From Pomphorhynchus laevis (taxonomy: Eukaryota > Acanthocephala > Palaeacanthocephala > Echinorhynchida > Pomphorhynchidae), in assembly GCA_012934845.2 (NCBI GenBank), contig WNNJ02002246.1, positions 142,273 through 206,272 on the forward strand: a stretch of 64,000 bases of DNA, read 5' to 3'. The position numbers were made by a program, and so were the translations under genes. Below are positions 48,881-61,489 of this stretch, in pieces. Below the pieces are notes generated by a model. That model saw only the letters and a list, made by a program, of their open reading frames with translations. It was not told the origin of the DNA and made no database searches. Position 1 is the first letter of the stretch. Every line of letters starts with the position of its first letter.

Positions 48881-49328
48881 TCAATCCAGTTCCAGATCAA
48901 TCCAGTTTCAGATCAATCCAGTTCCAGATCAATCCAGTTCCAGATCAATCCAGTTCCAGATCAATCCAGTTCCAGATCAATCCAGTTCCAGATCAATCCA
49001 GTTCCAGATCAATCCAGTTCCAGATCAATCCAGTTCCAGATCAATCCAGTTCCAGATCAATCCAGTTCTAGATCAATCCAGTTCCATATCAATCCAGTTC
49101 CATATCAATCCAGTTCCAGATCAATCCAGTTCCAGATCAATCCAGTTCCAGATCAATCCAGTTCTAGATCAATCCAGTTCCATATCAATCCAGTTCCATA
49201 TCAATCCAGTTCCAGATCAATCCAGTTCTAGATCAATCCAGTTCTAGATCAATCCAGTTCCAGATCAATCCAGTTCCAGATCATAATCAGGTTCAAGATC
49301 AATGCAGTTCCAGATTAATGCAGTTCCG
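48881..49328 (+). repeat. Tandem array of a 16-bp monomer at the 5' end of LINE C
   Basis: The monomer is GATCAATCCAGTTCCA. About 25 copies run in direct orientation, nearly perfect to about 49290 and degenerate after that. A few monomers carry CTAGATC or CATATC variants, and those variants recur in blocks, as expected from unequal exchange or slippage. The array lies directly upstream of the LINE C 5' UTR and ORF1. The related copy A has only about two monomers in the same place. Confidence 0.95.
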
Positions 49329-49939
49329 CTAGCTCCGCTTGCGAAATTTTTAGAATTAACCTCTCTAATTATCAAAACAAATTACAGAGCTGATTACAGT
49401 TCCGTTCGCGAAAAAACTATCATTTCAAACAGTAGCAAATTTAACAGTTAAAACACACAAGGACGTTGATGGGAAGACGTAAGAAGACAGCTACTACCAA
49501 CACCAACTATGGACAACTGCAAGTACAGTGCTCGATACACGACTGCAACGTCTGGACAACAATCGCCTGCGACAAGAATAAGTCTAAAGAAGACTTCGTA
49601 TATGGCTTTTGTGCCAACAAACTAATCCGCAACCTTTCCAATAAGCACATATCAACATCCAACGTGTCCACTCAAATCAACCCAGTCGTTTCTGATGTCC
49701 TTTGTCAACCAACTGATCCTCTCACCACATGCACTTCTAATACAATGTCATTTTCACTCCCCGACACCCCCGTCTCTATCCTTCTGTCTCATTTCTTAAT
49801 AACCTATATCTCTCAATCAAAATCACCTCCACCAACCTTCACTATCCTTCTACTCATAACCTTTCTCACATCGCTCACCACCCTCTATATTATCCAAATC
49901 CTCTTTGTCCTCCGCTGTCAAACCTACTCCCTTAATATC

Positions 49940-52900
49940 TGTTGTAGCTTAAACCAAGTAGGTTTTATTCAACACAAAGTAATCTAAAATAAAACTAAAT
50001 CGAATTAATATAACATTCTTCTCCTCTCAATATGTTTGTTCGTCTCTTAATCCCGATATCTGGCAGGAATCCTCCGTACTCGTTGGGATCGTCGAGGACT
50101 TGCTGAGTTGTACGTTTCTGTTTGTGTTTGCGAAACTTCCTCGATATCGTTGTCGTATAACATCGTAGGTTCAGCCGGGTCGTTGTGATATGTTGATATT
50201 TCTTCCTTTTCCAACTCATTTGTACTCGGATTTATTGAATTAGTCGATGTCGATTAGTTTTCACACTCTCTACTTCCTTCTGCAGCAAGATGTTGTGTAG
50301 ACACGGTTTGAACTCTCCCCGTCCATTACGTATAGTTGAATAGGCTTGATTCGCGTCAAGCAGTTCGACCTTATCTACAGCATGCTCATATTTCGAGAAT
50401 CTATTCAGTCGCTTGAATAGCACGTTATTAGCGTCAACCAACCAACCCGGTAGACTGAGGTTTTGAGGGTATCGTCTCGGAAATGCGAAAATTCGATTGT
50501 GTGGAGTATCATTCGTTGCAGTGCAGAGAAGTCCGCGGATGGACGATAACGCATCTGGTAATTTCTCTTCCCATCTTGATAGACCCAATTTTTCATTTTC
50601 AAGTGCCAGCAAGATGCTCTTCCATAACGTTACATTTAACCTTTGACATTGTGAGTTCCCTTGTGGTCTGAAAGGAGTCGTTTGACTTGAAGAGATACCC
50701 AAACCGCTCAGCCAATTTTTCAAGTCTCGAGAGAGAAAAGCAGCTCCACGGTCCGAATGGATATAATTTGGACATCCACATAACGCAATGATTTGACGAA
50801 GACACGCTTTAGCCGTTTTTGCAGATGTATCGCGGACAGCAAAAGCAAATGGATAGCGAGTGTACTCATAGATTGCAGTGAACAAATATGTTGCGCCGGT
50901 TGATGATCGTGGAATAGGACCTTTGAAATCAACTGATATGCGTTCCATGGGAGAGGTCGACTTTATCATATGAAGATCAACTGGAGGTTTGTAGAAACGT
51001 GGCTTGATACGACAGCAAATTTGACACATTGACGTAATCTCCCGTACGTCATTTACCGAGTAGGGAAGGTTTTGATTTCGTATAAAATGTAACATCCGTG
51101 TGACCCCTGGGTGTAGCAATTTTTCGTGAAGTTTATGAAGATCCTCAAGATGATTTATTGATCCACATACGTCGCGTGACATAAAATCAGCCGTTTTTTT
51201 GAAGTTCCCCGGGCGATATTGTATTGCGTATTGGAAACTTGCAAGATCCATTCGCCATCTTGCAACTTTGTCATTTTTGACTTTCTCATGATGTGTGATC
51301 AAACATGAAGGCTACAGACTTCTGGTCAGTCATGAGAGTAAAGAGACGTGGTGCCAGGTAGTGTTTCCAATTTCGCAAGGCTTCGATTATTGCGTATGCT
51401 TCTTTTTCTATAATATGATGTCGTCTTTCGTGAATGTTCAGCGTTCTTGAAAAGAAAGCCACGGGTCTGTCGTTTTGAAATAGTGTCGCGCCAATTGCAG
51501 TGTTGGATGCATCAGTTTCAACCACGAAATGAACATCCTCGTCGATGTTATGTACGCATGCACTTTTTATATCGGTTTTGATCAATTATATAGCTTCACA
51601 AGCGAGTCTATCCAATGGAAACGTCAAGTCCGTTCTTGTCAAAATCGCTATTTTTGTGAAAAATTCTTAATCCACTTGCTATAATAGGAAAACAAACCCA
51701 TAAGTCGTTTGAGTGTCTGATTATCGTGTGGAATCCTTAGTTGGTTTAGCGCTGCGAGTCGACTTGGATCGGGTCGTAATGTTTTGTGGGATATCTCGTA
51801 CCCAAGTGTGCGTATTGTTTCAACGCGGTACTGGGTTTTATCGTTATTGATTTGAAGTCCGTATCGATGCAAAGCGACTTTAAACCGTTTTAGATTTTCA
51901 TCATGATCCGAAATCGTTGTGCCACACACAATAATGTCATCAAGGTATGAATACACTCCTTTTAACCCGTTGATCTCTATAAACTTATTTATGTATCGCT
52001 GGAAACTGGAAACTCCATTTGTTACCCCCATGGGAATTTTCTTGAATTGGTAGAGTTTTCCGCAAGCCTCGAAAGCTGTATAGTGTCGTTCCAGTGGGTC
52101 GATATCGATCTGGTAATATGCTTCCTTTAAGCCGACAAGAGAATAATATTTGTGTTTAGAAACCTCATTCACAAGATCGGATCCTCGGTAGCGGATAAGC
52201 ATCCAGAAACGTATAGCGGTTTATCGTTTGTGAAAAATCCACTACAAGTCGTTTTCTACCAGTATTCCGGGATACAACGACAACTTGCGCTCGCCATGAG
52301 ATATGCTCTCCTCGATTACATCATTATTTAACATCCGGTGTATCTCGCTTCGAATAAATTTTGTATTTTGTTTGTTGAACTTCCGGCTTTTTGTTGCAAT
52401 AGGACGTACATCTAAACTGAGATTTTGAAATAATCGAGGACTCTCGATTTCAACTATCGATGCAGCTACCATTTCAAAGCATGACAAAGATACACCAAAT
52501 TATATTGTGAATTTCTCATGTTTTTTCAAGAATGGTAGACCCAAAATGGCGTCGGTGCAAAGTTGTGGTAGAATAAACATGTCGACGTTTAGGTACTTTT
52601 TATTGTCGAGTTCCAAATTTACTGTGCATTTTCCGGATACCCTTTTTATGATTTTTGACGCTAAATATACTTGGGTATCTGCCCGATATACTTTAAGGCC
52701 TAACGCCTGTGCGACTTTACTATCAAAGAAGTTCAAAGAGCTGCCAGTGTCGACTAATGCTTCGAACATCCTATCAATAATATAGATCGGGACCTTTAGC
52801 TGAAAGGTTGAATTCACGTTGAGGGATGAAAGTAATACAGCTGACGAGGATATTTGATCTCGTTTTGAAGAATTGCATACACGAGCAAAGTGGCCCTGTT

Positions 52901-53824
52901 TTCCGCATTTATGACATGTTATCATTATGGCTGGACAATTTAATCGTTGATGTTTTCTTCCTCCACAGAAATAACATGTTGTACCCTTTACGTACGTATA
53001 ACGGTTCGGAGTAACGCTCACCTGATTTACACAATGTTGACTTGAACCCAATTCGTTATCGGAATCCATTTTAATTACAGAGGATATTTTCTTCTCAGTG
53101 TTGACAGCCACCACACTTAACCGCTGAGTTGGTTCTGATTCGTCAGTCAAATGATACAAGCCGATACTTTGTTGTGCGGTCGTAAGTGATTTAGCGACAG
53201 TGACAGCCTTGTCCAAATCCAACTGATCAAATTCGAGAAGACGCTGTCTGACTGTATCTGACCGCAAACCCCGTATAAACGAATCCCTTATGTACTCATT
53301 CCTAAACTCATCAGCGATTGCAGTTTTGAAATTGCAATCTCTGGACAATGAACGTAGTGACTGCACAAAGGAATCTATATCTTCGTCGATTTTCTGTGAT
53401 CGAATCGACAGTATGTGTCTCGCAAGAATTTCATTAGGTTTCTTTATATATTCGCTCCAGTGTAGACATGGCATCCTTAAATTCCGTGCAATCCTCAATG
53501 AGCTCATAGACTTGTGTTCCAACATGCATCATGAGGCATTCCAAAGGATTTACGTCTGGAATCGTCGTCAGCAAATATGTGAAGTTGCGTTTCCAAAGCT
53601 TAAACTTTCTTTGACTGTCGCTTTCATCTAAAGACAAATCGAATCGTTCTAGTCGAATGTTCGACCGTTGGCCAGATGACTGTGAAAGTTGATTGATTTC
53701 TTGACTATCCAGCGACATTGATTCGAGTCATTATTGTGTTGAATAAATTGTTGTAGCTTAAACCAAGTAGGTTTTATTCAACACAAAGTAATCTAAAATA
53801 AAACTAAATCGAATTAATATAACA
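49940..53824 (-). mobile_element. Ty3/gypsy LTR retrotransposon, young, nested in LINE C
   Basis: The 76-bp LTRs at 49940-50015 and 53749-53824 are identical and run TGTTGTAGC to TATAACA on the plus strand. A 5-bp target duplication, ATATC, flanks the element (49935-49939 and 53825-53829). The coding strand is minus. In order from the right it has: gag with two zinc knuckles (CHKCGKQGHFARVC); an aspartic protease with VDTGSS; reverse transcriptase with SYLDDIIVCG; RNase H with ETDASNTAIGATL; and integrase with HPGVTRMLHFI, CQICC and the C-terminal PHNRIFAFPRR. All parts are present, but the element is broken in about four or five places. Identical LTRs point to a recent insertion. Confidence 0.95.
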
Positions 53825-56800
53825 ATATCCTCAACTCACAGCTCTCCTATCTGATCTCACCAACTCACGTCACTCGTCCTCCTTTACGGAAACGCTTTCC
53901 TTCTCGCAATCGTTGCGTCATCGTCACTAATATTACTCCTTCCACCTCTTTATCTTCACAAGAACGTTTCGACCACGATGTGTCCGCATTCAGATCCATC
54001 CTCTCGACTGTTGTTCCTGCGGATAAACAATCTTTTTTCAACAATATCTCTCCTTCGCAGTCATCTGCCTAAATAAATCTTCTCAATCTAATCCTTCCCA
54101 GCCCCCTCTCCTATAAATTGTTTTCAAGCATTGCTCTCACGCGTCTTCTGTCCTCTCCCAACGATTCAAACTAATGCCCTCTTCAGCCACTCACATTTTC
54201 CCCGATCGCACCCACTCCGAAATCGCTCAACTCATTTGCACACATCGAAAAACGCCGTCGCGAGGAAAACGGCGAACATTTCTCTCCATTCGAAACATCG
54301 ACGGAAATTTTCAAGTTGTCCACACCCGCCCAAAAATTCGATGGCGCTCCATCTCCCCTATGTGTCTTCTCCACTAGCCCCTATCACCACCACACACGGT
54401 TTCGCCTCGGCCTCCTCAACACTAGATATATTCTCAATAAATCCGATATCATCCTAAACTTATTCATCAAGCAATCCATCGATCTCTTCTGCCTCACCGA
54501 ATCCTGGCACTACGATTCTGACGACCTCTCCATCCGCCGTTTGCTCTCTGCCGGTTGCTCACTAGTCGAATCCGCTCGCCCCCTTCAGCAAATCCCTTTA
54601 TAAATTCTCTAATCATGGCGGCAATGTCGCATTTGCTCGTCACCCCGCGTCTATTCGCAAAATCACTTCCCCTTTCAGTCCTTTCTCTTTTGAACTGCTC
54701 ACATGTCGTTCTTCTAACCCGATCACTATAAATCTCGCCATTGTATACCGTCCTGGTTCATCTGCTCCTACCTCCTTATTTTTTTACCGAACTCGCTGAC
54801 CTTCTGTCCCACTGTTCTTTGTCCATCATCCCTTCAATCGTTCTTGGCGACTTCAACATCGGCCTCGACCGCCCCTTTTGCACCGAGTGTATCCAGTTGA
54901 TCAACATTATATCAAACTATAACAACAAACCCATATCCACTGCCCCCACACATATCCTTAGTGGGGCACTCGATATCATCGCTGTCCCCGATCATTTTGC
55001 TGCCTACACCTCACTGTCAATCTCCGATCCTGGTCTATCAGATCACTTTCTCGTCACCCTTGATCTCACTCACAACCACACCCCGGCTCAACCACCTACA
55101 ATCCTACGTCGCCCTTTGAGAAATCCTGACCTCTCCCTTCTCTGCTCTGCCTTACTCAAATCGTCTGTATCCAATCCCACAGTAACATATTCCTCTCCTC
55201 ATGATCTTACCTTTATTTTCAAATCTGAACTCGCATCAAATATCGATCTTCTCTGGCCCACACCGTCGCTTGCACCGTGCCCCATGATTTGATATTCAAT
55301 TTCTACTCTCAGAGCATCGATTTAGTCATGCTTTTCGAGTCTATCACCGCTCTCTCTCAGACGTGATTTCCGCTCGATCACTCCGTCTTTCCGTGATACC
55401 TATCTTGCTCATCGCCGGTCTCATCTCAACCTACTACGTACCAAATGCAACATTTTCTGGCAGCACAAAATCATCACTTCATTCAACTCTAAGACTCTCT
55501 GGCATACTTTTAACTCAATCCTTGCTCGCTCCTCTCCACCGTGCAACATCAATCCCCATGATTATTCGTCATTTATCCAGACCAAAGTATCCACGTTGCT
55601 CTCTCACACCCCGGTCTCCATCTATTCCACTCTGCCCCGCCTAGCCTCATCCTTCCGTAACTCTTTCATCCTTTCCCTGTCTCATCTACTGAAGTCTCAT
55701 CTGTTCTCATGTTCCTGCCTATCTTCTGCCTAGCAACATACTTAAATCCATATGCTCATCGATATCCCCTTTTCTCAGAACCTTGTTTAACTCGTCCATC
55801 CGCAGTCGTATCTTCCCTTCACACTGGAAATCCGCAATCGTTCGTCCCCTCCTTAAGAAACAATCGCTCGACCTTTCCCTTCCTTCTAGTTATCGCCCCA
55901 TTTCACTAATCCCTACTCTTTCTAAACTCTTAGAACGCCTTATCCTAATACAGATCAACGATTTTCTCTCCTTATCTAGTCTGTACCCTCCTTTCCAATC
56001 CGCTTTCCGCTCTAATCACTCCACAGAAATCGCCTGCATGAAAGTTTACAACCACTTACTCATTTCTCGAGGCAAGGCTCTTTATAGTTTTCTCATCTCC
56101 CTCGACCTCCTCCGCATTCGACATTGTCGATTACTCCGTCTTCCTTTCTCACCTTCGTTATGATTACGGCTTTTCTTACTCCTTCGTAGCATGTCTCGCC
56201 TCATATCTATCCAACCGTTCTTTTCGCGTCTGTTCTAATTCATCCTCCTCCTCTTATTTCCTTTTTTTGCGGGGTCCCACAAAGTTCAGTTCTAGGTCCC
56301 CTTTTTTTCTCTCGTCTGCTTGGCAATCTCTCTCCGTTTATCAAACCTTTCTCCTTCGGCGTTATGCAATACGCCGATGACATCCTCATCTATGCTCATG
56401 CACCCGCACATCGCATACACGATATCGGCATATCTGCCTCGAACTGTCTTTCTTCTATCTACAAACGTCTCTCCAATCTCCATCTCGTTGTAAACCCCGA
56501 CAACTCCAAAATAATGTGTATCCTCTCCCGTGAACCAAACATATCTCCGACCACTGTATATTTTGCCTCATCGATCATCCCCATTTTACACAATCTAACT
56601 TTCTTAGATTTCCATTTCGATAATCACCATTCTCTTTAACCCTTTGTCCGTGACAAGATCCGCTCGTCTAACTTTATTCTCCGTAACATCCGCAGTATCC
56701 GCCCTCTTATCGACTTCCGTTCTTGTATCTTTTCTTTTCCCTAAAATCGTATACTGCCTCAGCCTTTTCGCCAATTCTCCAAAATCCATCATGCTACCCT

Positions 56801-57239
56801 TACTACGAATAATCAACTCCTCCGTTCAAGTGCTCTTTCGTCTCCTTCGTTTTGACCACACATCCACATATCTTGCCTAACTCTCCTGGCTCACCATCCA
56901 CATCCGCATCAAACTCTGCCTTCTCGTAACTTTTCGTCTCATCGCCGTCGTCTCTCCATCGTTCATCAACCTTCCTTTTTTAGACGACACTTGCCTCGCT
57001 ATCGCTTCGTTCCCGTCATACCATCTTACTTCACGTTCCCAATTACTCCAACAACTATGGTCTCCGATCCTTCATCGTCGCCGCCTCACTCGCCTGGAAT
57101 CAACTCCCTCTCGACGTCCGCCGCGCTCCCTCTTTTATCACATTCAAACACCTTCTCGACACCGGATTTACATTTTTGTTTTGTTGTGGTCATGTAAGCG
57201 TGCGCTGGCACGCATTTGCCACGTTAAAATAATTTTTTT

Positions 57240-57539
57240 AAATGTAGGGTCAAAGAGTTTTGAATTTTAATATTCAAAATTATTTTAGTTTTCGATAATT
57301 ATTGTTGTAAAACACAACAATAATTTACTCTAAATATCACATGTTATTTACCACCGCGATATATTCAGACAGGTATGCTGGCTTTTGGTTTTTCGGAAAG
57401 ATCGTCTAAATTCCATGGTTAGAACTTCATCCAAAGATTCATTAAGTCAACAAGACTAGCTCAAACACTTTTGCATTACTAAGATTTGAGTCTCTTTGTA
57501 TGAGTGAGTCGCTCATATTATTTTCTTTAGACTATGGAG
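57240..57539. other. Spacer, nothing recognised
   Basis: AT-rich flank between the 3' end of LINE C and the integrase relic. No coding signal. Confidence 0.4.
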
Positions 57540-57860
57540 TTTTTCATTGGCATGACTATCATTGATTGGAGATACATTTTCCGAGTGTTTCTCACAATTA
57601 TCATCGATTATTTTAGTAGTGCCTGGTGATCTTGATAACTATCGAGTGGATATAGTATCTTTAATCTCATGTCCTCTCTTGTGGGTTCGCATTAATAAAT
57701 TTTGCGAGCTCAACTTGCGCATCATATTTTGCTTTGTGATTGAAACGCATAATGAGCACTTCGCCTGAATTCACTAGCCATTCTGGCATAAGGGTTGCGC
57801 TTTCGGTATCTTGTGGAAATTTAATCAATCTCGAGTGAGGCGTCGAATTTGTTGTTATCT
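57540..57860 (-). mobile_element. Gypsy integrase C-terminal relic
   Basis: The minus strand reads NSTPHSRLIKFPQDTES, then MPEWLVNSGEVLIMRF, then LAKFINANPQ. It is collinear with the integrase C-terminus of the elements at 14.8 and 50.3 kb. Only this small part of the fossil remains, ending where a LINE fragment begins at about 57870. Confidence 0.65.
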
Positions 57861-57869
57861 TCATCTTCC

Positions 57870-58530
57870 TCAGGAGCAGATGACATTCATCTGTATCTAC
57901 TCAAATTATTAAGTAAACATTTGGCTCCTTCGATCACCGGCTTGTTTCAAGCATTTTTGAATATCGTGCAAATACCTTCTGAATGGAAGTGCGCAGTAGT
58001 AGTGCTGGTGTTCAAAAAAGGTGACCGCTGTTTAGCTGACAACTATCGAGCTATAAGCCTTACACGTCATCTGGGCAAGGCACTCGAAATTATTATTTAC
58101 GATAACATAATCGAGCACTTGAGAATCACAGGCCAACATAGCGCTATGCAACATGGCTTGAGAAAAAAACGTTCTTGCCTGATGAATCTTTTGTCAGTTC
58201 GTGAAGCTTGAATCGAACCAACGTCTATTGGAAAGGCAGGGAATATTGTTAGGTTCGATTTTAGTCGTGAGTTCGTCCGTGTCACCATAGTCGTCTCATT
58301 CAAATAGTGGCTGAATACGGTATTAATAGCCTAGTTGTAGGATGGATTATTTATTTTTTACCGAATTGATCTTTCCAAGTACGAATTGTTAGTATATTAT
58401 CTTTCTACGTTTAATTACGTTAGGGGTTTATCATGGTCACTCTATTAGGACCTTTATTGTTTTATATGTTCACGAACAGTATACTGACTTGACTACACCG
58501 TCTTTATTTAGTTTTGCCGACGATTTAAAA
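57870..58530 (+). mobile_element. CR1-like LINE RT fragment, copy G1
   Basis: RT blocks in order: ADDIHLYLLKLLSKHL, then IPSEWKCAVVVLVFKKGD, then NYRAISLTRHLGKALE, then LRKKRSCLMNLL, and finally a FADD-like box near 58513 (TTTGCCGACGATTTAAAAAT). Frames shift after 58210. It is truncated at both ends and closely similar to 61556-62150. Confidence 0.85.
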
Positions 58531-58539
58531 ATATGGTGG

Positions 58540-61430
58540 CGGAGACGTCTGTACATTCGTTGGCTAGGACTACATACCTCTCTCCAACAGGATGCCCTCC
58601 GCGATGTAGTGCCGTTATGATTAATGCATCCGTGTTCTTCCAGTCAGGTACTAATAGTTCTTTCACATACGCTAATATTTTTGTAACGGACAGCGTTTCC
58701 AATTCTTTAACGCGATGTAGTAGTGCTAAAGTAATGTATTCTAATGTGCGTAGTATAATCAATAAGATCGATGAAATTCGTCATTTGCTTCAACTACTCG
58801 CTTAGGTGGGGGTGTTTTACTATATTTACGAGATGATCTACACTCCCGGCTAATATTAACTATTGAGGATTCCGACGAATTGAATGAGTTGTTATGGTTG
58901 AAAATATATGCCCCTTTCTCACTAAACATCGTTGTTGTATACCGCAGTCCTTGTTCATCTACAAACTACATTATAAATGTTTCCGATCGTCTCAGTTTTA
59001 CCCCTAATATTTTGATTTTTGGTGATTTCAATATGCCGACCGTAAACTGGGTTACATACACATGCACCGCTAGTACTGATTCGGGATCAGTTGCTTTGCT
59101 TGATGCAATAAATGAACTTTGTTTATCTCCACACGTCAGTGAATTCACTAGACTTGGTTCTTTTTCGAACTCGCTTCTTGATTTAGTTCTGGCTACGTCA
59201 TAAGTGTTTGTTGAGTCTATTGAACATTTGGATCCCATTAGTCTCTCTGATCACGTTATTCTGTTGATAAATATTAACACTTATTGCCCTCTAAGTAAAT
59301 CTTCAGTAAGGCGGATAAATCATTTCAGAACTGACATATATAGTGCCATGAAATGTTTAGTATGGTGTTCTTGGCCGGACGCATTCACTGTTGTAGTGAA
59401 ACATGTCTGGATATATTACAGAACATGTCTGGAACATGTATTACATTATCTGGAACATGTCTGGATATATACTAGATTCTCTCCTGCATCTTGTTTTAAT
59501 AAAATAACCACTGCCCTGCATGGTTTGGCTATAATCTTAAGAAAGCGATATCTGCACGTCAAAAGATGTTCAAATCTTATGAAGCCGGATATGCAAGTTT
59601 TGACGATTATAGACGTATCTGCAATAAATCACTATGATACAAAAGACTTAGCAGGGCAAGTTTTGAAAAGGCTATCACTATAAGTATTGTTTAAATCCAC
59701 GAGAATTCTTTAATTACATTACTAAACGTCAAAACAGTTTTCAAAAAACTTTCTCGATTAGAAATCGTGACGATCTGTCCTTGTCTAATGAGCGAGAAAT
59801 AGCAAACGAATTCGCACGAGAATTTTCTACCGTTTCAAAGGTGTCATCAGGAACATTGAATGACCTGCCTAGAAATTATATCATAGAGACTAGGTATTTT
59901 CCTAGTTCGCTAAGTGCTCTATCAATTCTTCATGAAATAATGTGCTTAAAAAAGTCGGCATGTTCTGGTCCTGATAATTTACCGTCCATATTTCTAAGTG
60001 ATATTGCTGATGTTATCTCCATTCAACTCCACAACATACTCTTGGCTTCCGCCACATTGGGACAAGTACCTGATGATTGGTAAGGCTCGATAATTACTCC
60101 AGTATTCAAAAAGAAGGATCGCACATATCCTAAAAACTATAGGCCGATAAGCCTTACGTGTGTGTTGTCAAATATTTGAAGAGCTGCTCCTTAAGCACTT
60201 AATTGCACACCTTGAAGCTGAGAATATACTTTCCAATACTCAACACGGCTTTCGCAAGGGTCACTCCACAACTACTAATTTAATCATATATCACGATTAT
60301 TGGATGCGCTGTCTAGATTTAAGTACTCCTGTCGATGTCATTTTCTTTAATTTTTCAAAGGCTTTTGTCACTATAATACACCCTCATTTGAACAAAAAAC
60401 TTATCAATATTGGATTGGACTGACATAGTATATGGTGGATCAAGGAGTATCTTTCTAACAGATACTGTAATGTTAGGGTAAATTACACTTTGTCTAATCG
60501 TTTTCCTTAGATATATGGCGTCCCTTAAGGGTCTGTAATAGGGCCCACACTGTTCAGCATATACATCAATGATCTGATTTCACACGTAAAATCTCGATGC
60601 TTACTTTACGCTGATAAACTAAATATTTGGCGTCCAGTTGAAACAAATAAAGATGCTCAATTACTCCAAGCTAGTATTGATACTGTTTATTCATGATCGG
60701 TTTCCAATGATCTCCAGCTCAATAGTAAAAAATGTGCTTTTATGTGTATCTCTCGATCGAAATATAATCAACATAGAGTTTACCACTTTGATGGTTTAGC
60801 CATATCAATAACTGACTCATATAAGGATTTTAATGTTCGTGTACGACAAGATTTAAGCACTCGCATGCATACCGACTTCGTGTGCTCACAGGTTAGACGA
60901 GTCGTTTGTCTTCTCCGCCGGTCGCTTTTAAAACGTTGATATTTCTTGCTTTAGGACCATTTTTAACGCTTTGATTCTAAGTATACTTTGATATGCTTCA
61001 CCATGCTCTTAACCTATTACTAAGAAATAATGTAATCGCCTAGAAAATGCTTATCGCTCCGCCATGAGATTAATCCGTACTGTCAGACATTTGGAATATA
61101 CAAATAGACTTAGGTATCTAAAAATATATAGTCCTAGTTTCATGCGAATTCGTGCTGATATGTGCCTCGTATGGCATATTTTACATACTAAGGATCATCT
61201 ACTGCGTCACATGTTGAGATTGCGAGATCAGCCTTACTACGCGGACATTCCTTAATGTTTGGAACACTACGCCTAAACCACATCCCTATCTCATTTTTTG
61301 CACAAAGAGTTATATCAATATGGAATCAACATTTCGATACGACTTTAAACTCTCGTAATATTCACGCGTTCAAGCTGGAGTTGGATAAAGATTTAGCCAA
61401 GATAATCGATTGCGATTTGTGAAGTTTAAT
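58540..61430 (+). mobile_element. CR1-like LINE, copy F (endonuclease to RT C-terminus)
   Basis: The endonuclease starts with VMYSNVRSIINKIDEIR near 58735, then gives IVVVYRSPCSS (58930) and ILIFGDFNMPTVNW (59010). It ends with FSNSLLDLVLATS near 59200. The linker contains NEREIANEFAREFSTVSK (59785). RT follows: CSGPDNLPSIFLSDI (59960), then QHGFRKGHSTTTNL (60240), then a fingers and palm part with FNFSKAF (60350). The C-terminal part is at 60742-61255 (MRLIRTVRHLEYTNRL). Scattered stops and frameshifts show decay. The ORF1 region is not seen. The 3' end is near 61430. Confidence 0.85.
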
Positions 61431-61489
61431 TTGATTTTCTGTGATGCAACTTGTAAAGAGTCTTTGACTCACTGTGTTGTCTATATAAT

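Larger units (their letters stand above)
48881..57235 (+). mobile_element. CR1/L2-like LINE copy C, full span, split by a gypsy element
   Basis: Plus strand. The 5' array is followed by ORF1 from about 49466 (start of a PHD-like finger: CSIHDCNVW, then FVYGFC) to 49939. A gypsy element then interrupts (49940-53824). ORF1 resumes near 53830 (LTSRHSSSF-type sequence in another frame). The endonuclease lies at 54360-55200 (LGLLNTRYILNKSD, then IVLGDFNIGLDRP). RT lies at about 55600-56640 (SYRPISLIPTLSKLLERL, then MQYADDILIYAHAP). The C-terminal part follows to about 57190, and the 3' end is at GCCACGTTAAAATAA (57218-57232). Without the insert it is about 4.5 kb. Many stops and frameshifts are present, so it is decayed but complete end to end. 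Confidence 0.9.

Noticed and set aside
48834-49247. A 137-codon open frame made of repeated Ser-Arg-Ser-Ile-Gln-Phe units
   Set aside because: A 16-bp tandem array without stops is open in every frame, and the protein repeat is only its reflection.
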